Shown here piece after piece: positions 52,669 through 61,919 of a DNA stretch of 64,000 bases. The DNA comes from Pedobacter sp. FW305-3-2-15-E-R2A2 (lineage in GTDB: Bacteria > Bacteroidota > Bacteroidia > Sphingobacteriales > Sphingobacteriaceae). The position numbers and the translations under genes were made by a program. The stretch's first letter is position 1; every line of letters begins with the position of its first letter. The notes under the pieces are model-generated. The model did no database searches, was not told the origin of the DNA, and was given only the letters and a program-made list of their open reading frames with translations. The stretch lies in NCBI RefSeq assembly GCF_038446955.1, contig NZ_CP151803.1:3038001-3102000 (forward strand), written 5' to 3'.

Positions 52669-54219
52669 ATGATCAAAAAATATAGATGTACTACACTAAG
52701 CATTGGTCTGGCTGCAATGCTGTTCTCTGCTTCCTGTAAAAATCAGGAAAATCACCTGGTTGAAATTGACAATGTAAATGTCAGTTTCACCGAAAGCACT
52801 GAAGATTTTCCTAACCCGGAGCGTGGTTTTTACCGTTATTCGGAAACGCATTCCAGTAACTATGAAGCCTTGTCTGCGGAGGAACTGAAGGGCTACCGTT
52901 CGCTTCAGTCTGTACAAAGTGCGAATTATAAGGTGTTGAGTACTTTGGTGTTCCGGTATTATGTGTTGGATGATGTGGTGAATACCACCATTTCGGCCTC
53001 ATTTATTACCAATATAAAAAAGGATTTTGAAGCGGCACGTGTTGCTGGTGTGAAGCTGATTCCGCGTTTTGTATATACCGTTACCGCAAAGTCGGGGAAC
53101 TGTCCGGAAGGTTTCATTTGCCCGCCATACGGCGATGCATCCAAAGCCATTGTTCTGAACCATATTGCACAGCTAAAACCCGTTCTGCGCGACAATGCAG
53201 ATGTGATTGCCTGTGTACAGCTGGGTTTTATCGGCACCTGGGGGGAGCAATATTATAGCGACTTCTTTGGCGATGCTTCCAACAATGGCGGTCAGGGGGG
53301 TAAATTGCTGGACAACAACTGGAGGGACCGGATAGAAGTGATCAAAGCGCTGCTGGACGCGGTACCCGCCGACAGGATGATCCAGCTGCGTTACCCGCAG
53401 ATTAAGCAACGTTATCTTTATGGCGTTAACGCCCCGATCACATCAGCCGCTTTAACCGAGAGTAACGCTTTTAATCAAAGCGACATCGCACGTTTAGGTT
53501 ACCATAACGATTGTTTTCTGGCAAGTGTGAATGATTTTGGTACCTACGTAGATTATGGCAACAGTTCATCGCCAAGCAGATCGGATGGCGCGGTCTTGAA
53601 CACTTTAAAAGATTACTTCAAAGCTGATAGCAAATTTGTCGTGGTTGGCGGAGAAACCTGTTCCGACGATTATAGCCCTGCTAACAATTGCGAACCTGCC
53701 GGCAAAGCACAGGCTGAATTTGCCTCATTACATTACAGTTTCATCAACGCCCATTACAATACCGCTGTTAATAACGATTGGCAGGATGGGGGCTGCATGG
53801 ATAATATTAAGCGGAACCTGGGATATCGTTTTGTCTTACAAAGCGCTGCACTGCCGGACAATGGGGTTAAAGGAACCCAGATGAACATTAAGTTAAACCT
53901 GAAAAATGTGGGTTATGCCTCGCCCTATAACAAGCGTACGGTAAAGCTGCTCCTGCGCAATACCCAAAATGGGGCAGTTAAGTCCTTTGACCTGGCTACA
54001 GATGTCAGGAAATGGTATTCCGGAGCGGTAATAGTTACGGAAGGCATTCAGATTCCTGCTGATTTCCCGGCAGGTGATTATGAAATGCTGCTAAATCTGC
54101 CGGATGCTTATGCTAGTATTGCGACGAAACCTGAGTTCAGCATCCGTTTGGCAAATGCCAATGTTTGGGAAGCGGCTACAGGATACAATAAACTCAACCA
54201 TACCGTAAAGATTAACTAA
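52669..54219 (+). CDS. DUF4874/DUF4832 lipoprotein
   Basis: A 516-residue lipoprotein (SASCKNQEN, Cys 23). Residues about 45-200 match DUF4874 (EDFPNPERGFYRYSETHS; RFVYTV; VQLGFIGTWGEQYYS) and about 210-480 match DUF4832 (RMIQLRYPQIKQRYLYG; RLGYHNDCFLAS; GETC). The pairing resembles a TIM-barrel hydrolase fold with WGE and GETC carrying Glu residues that could be catalytic, but no activity is established to my knowledge. The last 100 residues are beta-rich. It is encoded between DUF5009 and GH31 genes in PUL 3, so it probably acts on or binds the same glycan. Confidence 0.78.
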   Translation: MIKKYRCTTLSIGLAAMLFSASCKNQENHLVEIDNVNVSFTESTEDFPNPERGFYRYSETHSSNYEALSAEELKGYRSLQSVQSANYKVLSTLVFRYYVLDDVVNTTISASFITNIKKDFEAARVAGVKLIPRFVYTVTAKSGNCPEGFICPPYGDASKAIVLNHIAQLKPVLRDNADVIACVQLGFIGTWGEQYYSDFFGDASNNGGQGGKLLDNNWRDRIEVIKALLDAVPADRMIQLRYPQIKQRYLYGVNAPITSAALTESNAFNQSDIARLGYHNDCFLASVNDFGTYVDYGNSSSPSRSDGAVLNTLKDYFKADSKFVVVGGETCSDDYSPANNCEPAGKAQAEFASLHYSFINAHYNTAVNNDWQDGGCMDNIKRNLGYRFVLQSAALPDNGVKGTQMNIKLNLKNVGYASPYNKRTVKLLLRNTQNGAVKSFDLATDVRKWYSGAVIVTEGIQIPADFPAGDYEMLLNLPDAYASIATKPEFSIRLANANVWEAATGYNKLNHTVKIN

Positions 54220-54279
54220 ACACTACTGTAAAAATAAACTAAATCATACCGTTAACATGAACTACTTAATCCATTGTAA

Positions 54280-55890
54280 ATGATCAGGTTCTTTAAAATA
54301 TATTTGCTGTTTAGCTTTCTGTTTTGCGTTTCGGCTTTGCCGCTTTACGCACAGACCAGCGTGACCATTAAAGCCGGCGAGCAATGGTATGGCGGCGCGG
54401 TAAACGAAGCCCATCTGATGCCCTTTAAGGATGGCTATAGCCTGGATATGTATGGCGATGTCCGTGGAAACCAGGCGGTGCCGTTATTGGTGTCCAGTAA
54501 AGGGAGGTTCATTTGGAGTGAAGAGCCCTTTAAGTTCAGCTTCGAAAAAAACAAGCTGGTTATCAGCGCTGCGAAAAGCATCGTCACCATCGATTCCGCA
54601 GGTAAAAACTTAAAAGAGGCATTTGGCAATGCTTCAAAACGCTTCTTTCCTTCAAAAAATAAACTGCCTGATACCTTGTTGTTTAGCAAACCCCAATACA
54701 ATACCTGGATAGAGCTGGTGTATAACCAAAACCAGCAGGACATTTTAAACTATGCCAGGTCGATCATTGACAACGGTTTTCCGCCGGGTGTATTGATGAT
54801 CGACGATAACTGGGCGGATTATTACGGCCGGTTTGATTTCAGAGCAGACCGGTTTACAAACGCAAGGGCGATGGTGGATAGCCTGCATCATTTGGGTTTC
54901 AAAGTGATGCTCTGGGTGAGTCCCTTTATATCGCCGGATACGGAAGTTTTCAGGGAATTGCTGGCTAAAAAACTATTGCTGTTAGACAATGGGGGAGATT
55001 CCGGTTTGTCATGGGAGAAAGCAGAGAAACCAGCCATCATTCCCTGGTGGAATGGTTACAGTTCCGTTATGGACTTTACCAGTCCTGAGGCTAAAACCTG
55101 GTTCCTTGGCAGGCTGGAGCATATGGTCAATACCTATCATCTGGATGGCTTTAAGTTTGATGCCGGCGATGCGGAGTTTTATCCACCCAATGGTGTGGCT
55201 TTTAAAAAAGTGAGTCCAAATGAGCACAGCAGGCTTTGGGGCGAAATGGGTTTAGCCTATCCGCTTAATGAATACCGCGCGATGTGGAAGATGGGAGGCG
55301 AGCCATTGGTACAACGCCTGCGCGATAAAAAGCACAATTGGGAAGACCTGCAAAAGCTAATACCTCATTTAACCACTGCCGGTTTATTGGGTTATCAGTT
55401 TACCTGTCCGGATATGATCGGTGGTGGAGAGTATGGTTCATTTATCGGTAAAGATAAACTGGATGAACAGTTGGTGGTCCGGTCTGCACAATGCTCTGCA
55501 TTGATGCCGATGATGCAGTTTTCTGCGGCACCCTGGCGTGTACTTTCCAAACCAAATCTGGCTGCGGTTAAAAAGGCGGTCGCCATACGGGCTAAGTACA
55601 CGCCATACCTGATGGAACAGGTAAAAAAGGCAGCTGTTACCGGCGAGCCTGCGGTACGCAGTATGGAGTACGAGTTTCCTGATCAGGGTTTCGCTGAGGT
55701 CAACGGACAATTTATGCTGGGCAGCAAATACCTGATTGCTCCGATGTTAACGGATGGCGGTGCGAAGACCATTTACCTGCCAAAAGGCAGCTGGAAGGAT
55801 GATCTGGGCAAGAAGATAAAAGGTCCGGCAACGATAACAATTGAGGTTGGCCTGGATCGGTTGCCCGTGTTTGAACGTACTCATCCATAG
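54280..55890 (+). CDS. GH31 glycoside hydrolase, probable alpha-galactosidase type
   Basis: A 536-residue secreted protein (signal peptide to about residue 25, LPLYAQ). The GH31 barrel shows LMIDDNWADYYGRFDF, HLDGFKFDAGDAEF with the nucleophile Asp 294, and FTCPDMIGGGEYGSF with acid/base Asp 378. The short length without large N- and C-terminal domains resembles the GH31 branch that contains bacterial alpha-galactosidases (for instance PsGal31A from Pseudopedobacter) and MYORG. Alpha-galactosidase is therefore likely, while alpha-glucosidase or alpha-xylosidase cannot be excluded. Location is periplasmic or surface. Confidence 0.87.
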   Translation: MIRFFKIYLLFSFLFCVSALPLYAQTSVTIKAGEQWYGGAVNEAHLMPFKDGYSLDMYGDVRGNQAVPLLVSSKGRFIWSEEPFKFSFEKNKLVISAAKSIVTIDSAGKNLKEAFGNASKRFFPSKNKLPDTLLFSKPQYNTWIELVYNQNQQDILNYARSIIDNGFPPGVLMIDDNWADYYGRFDFRADRFTNARAMVDSLHHLGFKVMLWVSPFISPDTEVFRELLAKKLLLLDNGGDSGLSWEKAEKPAIIPWWNGYSSVMDFTSPEAKTWFLGRLEHMVNTYHLDGFKFDAGDAEFYPPNGVAFKKVSPNEHSRLWGEMGLAYPLNEYRAMWKMGGEPLVQRLRDKKHNWEDLQKLIPHLTTAGLLGYQFTCPDMIGGGEYGSFIGKDKLDEQLVVRSAQCSALMPMMQFSAAPWRVLSKPNLAAVKKAVAIRAKYTPYLMEQVKKAAVTGEPAVRSMEYEFPDQGFAEVNGQFMLGSKYLIAPMLTDGGAKTIYLPKGSWKDDLGKKIKGPATITIEVGLDRLPVFERTHP

Positions 55891-55986
55891 CTAACTAATT
55901 AATTGATAAAAACGATGTAAGAATCTAGTATGTAGCTGTATAAATAATTAACTAACCAACTCATCAATCCCTAAAAATTAAACATT

Positions 55987-57546
55987 ATGAAAAATCTATT
56001 CCTATTGGGAATCTTAGCGTTCCTGTTGAATGCTTGTTCCAAAAGCAATGAAATCAATGGTCTTTCCGATAAAAACGAGAAAGAAAGTTCCGCACAAAAC
56101 CTATTGGCCATTACCAGTTTTTATGTAAACGGGACCTCCGGAAACGATGCAAATGCGGGAACCTCTCCGGCTCTGGCACTTAAAACCATTCAGGCGGCAT
56201 TATGGAAAACTACCGACGGTGCCGGGGCTACCATCTATGTAGCAGGAGGCACGTATAAAGAAAGACTGTACTGGTCGAATTCCGGTGCTTCAAGCGCAGA
56301 GCCGATTACTTTAACCAATTATAACAATGGCGTGGTGATCCTGGATGGCGTGAATGCCACCAACACCGCTCAGAATGAGATGATCGCGATAGCCAGTAAA
56401 AGCCACATCAGGATCGATCACATCAACATCGCAAACAATTACAGGAGCAATGCCAAAGGCATTTATATGGTAGGCTCCGGTACGGATGTTCATTTTACCT
56501 TTTGCAAAATTTATAATATCGGCTGGACTACCAATTCCAGTGCAGTACCCTCAAGTACAGATAATGCCAGTCCACTGATTGTGGTTGGCTCAACAGGAAC
56601 ATCTTATAACGAGATCTATATTGGTAGTAATGAGATTTATAACTGCAATACCGGATATAGCGAAGGGCTGACCTTAACCGGCAATGTCGAGAATTTTCTG
56701 GTAGAAAGTAATGTGGTGCACGACATTAAAAACATCGGTATTGATCTGTCAGGTAATTATTCCTGGACAAACGCGCCTGCCAATGTTAATTTTGCGCGCA
56801 ATGGCAACGTAAAAAACAATACCGTATACCGCTGTGTGTCGCCGGTGGCTACCTCTGCAGGCATTTATGTAGATGGTGGAAAATGGATCAACATCGAAGG
56901 AAATACCGCTTATGAGAATTCTACAGGCATCAGTGCAGGCTGTGAGAACAATAACAACAATACCGAAGGGATCAATATCCGAAGCAATTTTATCTACAAT
57001 AATGTAGAAGCCGGAATCATCATGGGCGCCAATGCGCCGAACAGTAAAGTGATTCATTCTACCATCACCAATAATACACTGTTCAAAAATTACTCAAAAA
57101 CCGGCTGGGGCGGAGAAATCCACCTTCAAAATACAGATCAGCTTTCTATCAGGAACAACATTATCCAGTCGGCCAGTAATATTGTCATCGTGGCTTCTGC
57201 CGGTTATACTGCTACTAATCTGTCTTTTGACTACAATAAGTATTTTTCTACTTCAGGTTCTTCGGCCAACATCACCTTCGACTGGGGGAGCATCAATCAG
57301 GCTACCTATGGCTCTTTGGCTGCATTTAAAACCGCAACTGGTTTAGATGCCAATTCCACTTATGGTACAGCGTCCTTTGTTTCGGCCAGCTTACCAAATC
57401 CAAATCTCCATTTAACCAGTGCTTCTTTATGTGTGAACATCGGATTACCCTCGTTTGTGGCTCAACCCGGAGAGCTTGACATTGATAAAGAAGCAAGAGT
57501 TCGAAATGGCCGTGTAGACATTGGAGCAGATGAATCCGCCTATTAA
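55987..57546 (+). CDS. Right-handed beta-helix lipoprotein
   Basis: A 519-residue lipoprotein (lipobox LNACSKSNE, Cys 17). The start FYVNGTSGNDANAGTSPALALKTIQAAL is the DUF1565-like N-cap of right-handed parallel beta-helix proteins. About 12 coils follow, with ladders of Asn and repeated IRSNFIYNN-type units, and a C-terminal choice-of-anchor-Q-like motif (VRNGRVDIGADESAY). Such folds occur in polysaccharide lyases, GH families such as GH110 and non-catalytic binders. No catalytic set is visible, so I do not assign an activity. Confidence 0.75.
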   Translation: MKNLFLLGILAFLLNACSKSNEINGLSDKNEKESSAQNLLAITSFYVNGTSGNDANAGTSPALALKTIQAALWKTTDGAGATIYVAGGTYKERLYWSNSGASSAEPITLTNYNNGVVILDGVNATNTAQNEMIAIASKSHIRIDHINIANNYRSNAKGIYMVGSGTDVHFTFCKIYNIGWTTNSSAVPSSTDNASPLIVVGSTGTSYNEIYIGSNEIYNCNTGYSEGLTLTGNVENFLVESNVVHDIKNIGIDLSGNYSWTNAPANVNFARNGNVKNNTVYRCVSPVATSAGIYVDGGKWINIEGNTAYENSTGISAGCENNNNNTEGINIRSNFIYNNVEAGIIMGANAPNSKVIHSTITNNTLFKNYSKTGWGGEIHLQNTDQLSIRNNIIQSASNIVIVASAGYTATNLSFDYNKYFSTSGSSANITFDWGSINQATYGSLAAFKTATGLDANSTYGTASFVSASLPNPNLHLTSASLCVNIGLPSFVAQPGELDIDKEARVRNGRVDIGADESAY

Positions 57547-57585
57547 AGCCCATTAAAATTATTCAAAACCCTTAACCGTTTCATT

Positions 57586-58710
57586 TTGAAAACAATAGAA
57601 AACCTATTTGAAATTACTTCCAAGTTCAGATGTCATGTGGACATCTCCACGCTGAAATCTTATGGCACAGGACACATTAATGATACCTATCGCCTGAAGA
57701 ATCTGGTGAGCGAGGAGTACGATTACCTGCTCCAGAAGATCAACCACCAGGTATTTAAGAATGTGCCCAAACTGATAGAAAACATGTGCAGGGTGATTGC
57801 GCACCTTAAAAAGCAGATGCTGACTTCAGGAGAGGGCAATCCTGACAAGGAGGTGATGACGCTTGTCGCCACCAAAGAAGGACCCTATTTTTATCAGGAC
57901 AGCAATGGGGACTATTGGCGGATGTGCCATTTTCTAAAGGATACCAAAACTTATGATGTGGTAGAAACCGAGCAACAGGCCTATGAGGGCGGAAAAGCCT
58001 TCGGAAAATTTCAGGCCATGCTCGTTGACCTTTCGCCCGAACTGATGTATGAGGTGATCCCTGATTTTCACCACATCGGAAAAAGGCTGGAACAGCTGGA
58101 GCAGGCCAGGACTGAAGATCCGCTTGGCCGCGTTGCGCTTGTACAGGAGGAACTCGAAATCATTGATGCCAGTTCCGGATCGATGTCGTTTTTTCAGCAA
58201 GATGAACAACTGCTTACCTTGCCCAGGCGCGTGATCCATTACGATACCAAATTCAACAATGTGTTGCTAAATTTAGAAGACCGGGCCCAATGTGTCATCG
58301 ATCTGGACACGGTAATGCCCGGTTATGTGGCCTACGACTTTGGTGACGCGATCCGTACGATCATCAACAGAACTACAGAGGACGACAAGGACTTGTCGAA
58401 CATCACACTAAATATACCCTTGTTTAATGCCTATACCAAAGGATACATGGAAGAGGCCAGGCAATTTATCAATGAATGGGAGTTGAGGTCTTTGATTAAG
58501 GGAGTGCTTTTGCTCCCTTATATGCAGGCAGTGAGGTTTCTGACGGATTATATCAATGGAGACCGGTATTATAAAATAGCATCCGAACACCATAACCTTC
58601 AGCGGACCCGGGCGCAGCTTAAATTGCTGAAAGAGCTGTTTGCGCATTCGGAATCCATGGAAGACCGGATATTTAAAGAGGCCAGAAAACACCAGTTAAT
58701 TAACAATTAA
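57586..58710 (+). CDS. NahK-like sugar kinase (aminoglycoside-phosphotransferase fold)
   Basis: A 374-residue cytoplasmic protein with a TTG start at 57586; no earlier start fits and the first ATG would delete a conserved part. The fold is the APH-type kinase: nucleotide-loop-like GTGHINDTYRLKN at residues 27-40, the catalytic motif HYDTKFNNVLL (His 218, Asp 220), and the metal Asp 239/241 in VIDLDTVMPG. It resembles N-acetylhexosamine 1-kinase (NahK), which phosphorylates GlcNAc/GalNAc at C1. The stop is 4 bases before the GH109-like gene, so GalNAc released by that enzyme is the likely substrate. Confidence 0.82.
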   Translation: MKTIENLFEITSKFRCHVDISTLKSYGTGHINDTYRLKNLVSEEYDYLLQKINHQVFKNVPKLIENMCRVIAHLKKQMLTSGEGNPDKEVMTLVATKEGPYFYQDSNGDYWRMCHFLKDTKTYDVVETEQQAYEGGKAFGKFQAMLVDLSPELMYEVIPDFHHIGKRLEQLEQARTEDPLGRVALVQEELEIIDASSGSMSFFQQDEQLLTLPRRVIHYDTKFNNVLLNLEDRAQCVIDLDTVMPGYVAYDFGDAIRTIINRTTEDDKDLSNITLNIPLFNAYTKGYMEEARQFINEWELRSLIKGVLLLPYMQAVRFLTDYINGDRYYKIASEHHNLQRTRAQLKLLKELFAHSESMEDRIFKEARKHQLINN

Positions 58711-58714
58711 AGAG

Positions 58715-60061
58715 ATGAACAGAAGACATTTTTGCGCCAATGGATTGGTAGGATTGGCGGGATTGACCTTAATGCCTGAGGCATTATTCGCGCGTGCCAA
58801 AGACAAGATCCGGTTGGGTTATATCGGCGTGGGTTTAAGAGGACGGAATCACATCAGTGAAGGGCTCCTTCGCTCTGATGTGGAAATCACCGCCATTTGC
58901 GACATTCAGGAAAGTTCCCTGAAATATTGCCGCGCACAGTTTGTGAAAGCAGGGAAGAAGCTTCCCGCGGAATATACCGGAGGGATAGATGCCTATAAAA
59001 AGTTGCTCGAACGCAAGGATCTCGATGCTGTGATCATTGCCACGCCATGGGAATTCCATAAAGATCAGGCCATTGATGCCATGAGGGCCGGGAAATACGT
59101 GGGTTGTGAGGTGATTGCCGGCATTACAGTAGCAGACCACTGGGAGATTCTGAAAGTTTATGAGGAAACCAACGTCCCTTACATGACCCTGGAAAATGTC
59201 TCTTACCGCAGGGATGTGCTCGCTGTATTGAACATGGTGAGGAACAATGTTTTCGGAGAACTCGTTCATCTGGAGGGTGGCTATCAGCATGACCTGAGGC
59301 CTGTTTTGTTTAACGACGGTGTAAATTTTGATGGCAAGGGCGGAGAATTTGGCCCCAATACCGTTGGTGAGGCACAATGGCGGACACAATGGAATGCTGA
59401 TCGGAACGGAGATATTTATCCTACTCATGGTGCCGGTCCGATTATGAATTACATCAACATCAATTGCGGGAACCAGTTTACGAATCTCGTTTCCTTTGCC
59501 TCAAAATCTAAGGGTTTGCATAAGTATATCGAGAAAGTATCTCCTGGAAATAAGAACCTCGCTGTAGATTTCAAAAATGGAGACCTGATAACGACCATGT
59601 TGAACTGTGCAAACGGAGAAACGGTCACCTTAACTCACGATACGCATTTGCCAAGGCCTTATTCCCTCGGATTCAGGGTACAGGGTACAGAAGGTTTGTG
59701 GATGGATGTTGCGGATTCGATCTATGTAGAAGGCAAATCAGGAACTTATGATGAATGGGATAAAGCTAAGACCTGGCTGGATAAATATGATCATCCGCTA
59801 TGGAAAAAGTACGAACATCTGGCCGAAGGGGCTGGTCATGGCGGCATGGACTGGTTTGTATTTAATGCCTTTGTAGAGTCCGTGAAACAGAAAAAACAAA
59901 CGCCAATTGATATCTATGACTCTCTGACCATGAGTGTCATTACGCCGCTTTCTGAGCAATCTTTAAAAGAGGGCAATATGCCGCAAAAGTTTCCTGATTT
60001 TACCAAAGGGAAGTGGAAGGATGCCAAAAGTAAATTTGCACTGGATAGCAGTGGTTTTTAA
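58715..60061 (+). CDS. Gfo/Idh/MocA-type GH109 alpha-N-acetylgalactosaminidase candidate
   Basis: A 448-residue protein with a Tat-like N-terminus (MNRRHFCANGLVGLAG), as in other GH109 members. An NAD-binding Rossmann fold (GYIGVGLRGRNH, residues 35-46) is followed by a C-terminal substrate domain. The GH109-type block GDIYPTHGAGPIMNYI (Tyr 235, His 238) is present, and GGYQHDLR and EWDKAKTW support the family. GH109 enzymes remove terminal alpha-GalNAc by an NAD-dependent oxidation-elimination mechanism. Other Gfo/Idh/MocA oxidoreductases are an alternative. It is the last gene of PUL 3 before a hairpin. Confidence 0.83.
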   Translation: MNRRHFCANGLVGLAGLTLMPEALFARAKDKIRLGYIGVGLRGRNHISEGLLRSDVEITAICDIQESSLKYCRAQFVKAGKKLPAEYTGGIDAYKKLLERKDLDAVIIATPWEFHKDQAIDAMRAGKYVGCEVIAGITVADHWEILKVYEETNVPYMTLENVSYRRDVLAVLNMVRNNVFGELVHLEGGYQHDLRPVLFNDGVNFDGKGGEFGPNTVGEAQWRTQWNADRNGDIYPTHGAGPIMNYININCGNQFTNLVSFASKSKGLHKYIEKVSPGNKNLAVDFKNGDLITTMLNCANGETVTLTHDTHLPRPYSLGFRVQGTEGLWMDVADSIYVEGKSGTYDEWDKAKTWLDKYDHPLWKKYEHLAEGAGHGGMDWFVFNAFVESVKQKKQTPIDIYDSLTMSVITPLSEQSLKEGNMPQKFPDFTKGKWKDAKSKFALDSSGF

Positions 60062-60079
60062 AAAGGGCTTTATGTAAAA

Positions 60080-60119
60080 AATCGCATTCACCTAAATCTC
60101 TGTTTAGGTGAATGCGATT
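60080..60119. terminator. Hairpin after PUL 3
   Basis: Perfect 17-base arms (60080-60096 and 60103-60119) with a 6-base loop, between the convergent GH109-like and alpha/beta-hydrolase genes. Only short T runs flank it. Confidence 0.82.
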
Positions 60120-60136
60120 CTTTCAATTGGTGTTTA

Positions 60137-60931
60137 CTATTTTTTTTGTACTCCTTTTTTTGCAGCCTCAATAATCACGCTGGCTACTTTTTCAGGTTGC
60201 GACAGAAAGATCACATGGCTTCCTTTTACTTCTGTGATTTTTGTATTGGAGCGTTTGTACATCGCATGTTGAATCTCCGGAACAATACTTTTGTCTTCTG
60301 TAGCGATCACACCATAGGCAGGTTTATCTCTCCATGCTGCATGCGTAATGGCTGTGGTAAATCCTTTTGCATAAAAGGCTCCTTGTGAAGCGAACATGAA
60401 ATCCGCATCTTCTTTACTGATGTCGGCAGCGAAACCTTGGTGGAATTTCGCTTTGTCATAATAAGCGATTCCTTTATCATCCGGAGGCAATACTCCGTTT
60501 TCCGGTGCAGGAGGAGCAGTTTGAAGCCATTGTATGCTCGTTTCCCCATTATCCGGCTGCAAAGCTGCGATGTAAACCAAAGCCGCTACTTTAGGATGAT
60601 TTCCTGCTTCTGTAATCACTGTTCCTCCCCAGGAATGTCCTGCAAGGATTGTCGGGCCATCTTGTTTATCTAAAGCAAGCTGTGTAGCTTTTACATCATC
60701 CTCCAAAGAAGACAAAGGGTTTTGCACGATCGTTACATGATATCCTTTTTTTGTGAGCACTTTGTAAAGCGCTTTATATCCGGAGCCATCTGCAAAGGCA
60801 CCATGTACCAATACTACATTTTTTACTTCCTGAGCATTTACTTCATTCACTGTACCTGCTACTGATGCGATGGCTACTGTTGTGGCCAATAGACCAGTTT
60901 TGATTTTGTTTTTTAGATTTTGAGTTTTCAT
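60137..60931 (-). CDS. Secreted alpha/beta hydrolase
   Basis: A 264-residue alpha/beta hydrolase with a signal peptide to about residue 34 (AGTVNEVNAQ). The oxyanion region VLVHGAFADGSGYKAL, the nucleophile elbow GHSWGGTVI, an acid in GVIATEDKSIVPE and the final His in VKGSHVIFLSQPE give a full catalytic triad. It resembles the EstC/salicylate-esterase-like group often annotated simply as alpha/beta hydrolase. The substrate is unknown. It lies 105 bases after an AraC gene on the same strand, so co-regulation by that protein is plausible but not shown. Confidence 0.87.
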   Translation of the reverse strand: MKTQNLKNKIKTGLLATTVAIASVAGTVNEVNAQEVKNVVLVHGAFADGSGYKALYKVLTKKGYHVTIVQNPLSSLEDDVKATQLALDKQDGPTILAGHSWGGTVITEAGNHPKVAALVYIAALQPDNGETSIQWLQTAPPAPENGVLPPDDKGIAYYDKAKFHQGFAADISKEDADFMFASQGAFYAKGFTTAITHAAWRDKPAYGVIATEDKSIVPEIQHAMYKRSNTKITEVKGSHVIFLSQPEKVASVIIEAAKKGVQKK

Positions 60932-61036
60932 CTTTTTTGTCGTTGAGTTTTTTGGTTCGTATCAACAATACAAAGATGGGAGGAAATGGGGCCTCAGGTA
61001 ATAGACATACTTCCTATAAGATTGTAATTTTTTCCC

Positions 61037-61885
61037 TTAGGCGATTTGTTTCTTATTTCTGTATCCAATGGGAGAGTAGGAAGTGTGCTTTTTGAAAAAG
61101 TTGCTGAAGTAAGCCGGGTCTTCAAATCCCAGTTCATAGGTAATTTCTTTGGAAGATTTGTCTGTGTAGTATAGTAGTCTTTTCGCTTCAATGATGATCC
61201 GTTCCTGGATGATCTGAATCGGGGTCTTTTGCTGGAATAAGGCAAAGAGATTGGACAATGTTTTGGGCGATCTGTTGAGTTGTTGTGCATAGAAGTTTAC
61301 AGAATGTTCATTGTGAAAATTGCCTTCTACGAGTAAATTGAATTTACGGATGATATTGAACCTATCGTTCTGCATTTTTGGGTCCGGGAGGTATGCTGAT
61401 TTGGCCAGCTGGGTTACCGTAATGATCAGTCTTTTTAATAACATGATCAGCATATCGTTCTGCACATGGTCGGAAGTGTTCATTTCTGAAATGAACATAT
61501 GGAGCAATAATAACATTTTTTCCTGTGCAGCTTCATTCAGATTGATGAACAGATTCTGGCCTATGGCAAATAGAAATCCTACGCAGCTCACTTCTGCATC
61601 ATGGTCTACCATACAGTAAAACTCCCTGTTGAATTGCCAGGCTACGACATCTGCACTACGATCAAAAAAGAAAGACTGATTGAACATCAGGGGTAACACA
61701 GACTGCGCCGGAAATACCATTTCTTCCCCGTCAATCGTTACGGTCTGCTGCTCAGCACGGTTCCAGACGATCGTGAAATATTTATTGTCGCGGTCTTTGC
61801 TATAGAACAGCCGGTCAAAATATTGCTCCGCGTTTAGGAGCAGGAGATGGCCGCCGGAATTGGAATCAGTGAGGTGTAATTTCAT
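61037..61885 (-). CDS. AraC-family transcription regulator (minus member of divergent pair)
   Basis: A 282-residue regulator starting at the ATG at 61885; a longer frame would run into the divergent gene. The N-terminal cupin-like ligand domain spans about residues 10-150. The C-terminal 100 residues carry two helix-turn-helices: HSVNFYAQQLNRSPKTLSNLFALF and SKEITYELGFEDPAYFSNFFKKHTSYSP. It is read away from a second AraC gene from a 34-base intergenic palindrome. The next gene on its strand is a secreted alpha/beta hydrolase. Confidence 0.9.
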   Translation of the reverse strand: MKLHLTDSNSGGHLLLLNAEQYFDRLFYSKDRDNKYFTIVWNRAEQQTVTIDGEEMVFPAQSVLPLMFNQSFFFDRSADVVAWQFNREFYCMVDHDAEVSCVGFLFAIGQNLFINLNEAAQEKMLLLLHMFISEMNTSDHVQNDMLIMLLKRLIITVTQLAKSAYLPDPKMQNDRFNIIRKFNLLVEGNFHNEHSVNFYAQQLNRSPKTLSNLFALFQQKTPIQIIQERIIIEAKRLLYYTDKSSKEITYELGFEDPAYFSNFFKKHTSYSPIGYRNKKQIA

Positions 61886-61890
61886 TTCAG

Positions 61891-61914
61891 GTAAAAATAA
61901 ATGATTATTTTTAC
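61891..61914. promoter_or_regulatory. Perfect palindrome in the 34-base divergent AraC intergenic region
   Basis: GTAAAAATAA (61891-61900) and its complement (61905-61914) around ATGA. It fills two thirds of the gap between the two start codons and is the natural candidate for a shared operator or paired promoter. Confidence 0.7.
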
Positions 61915-61919
61915 AGTTT

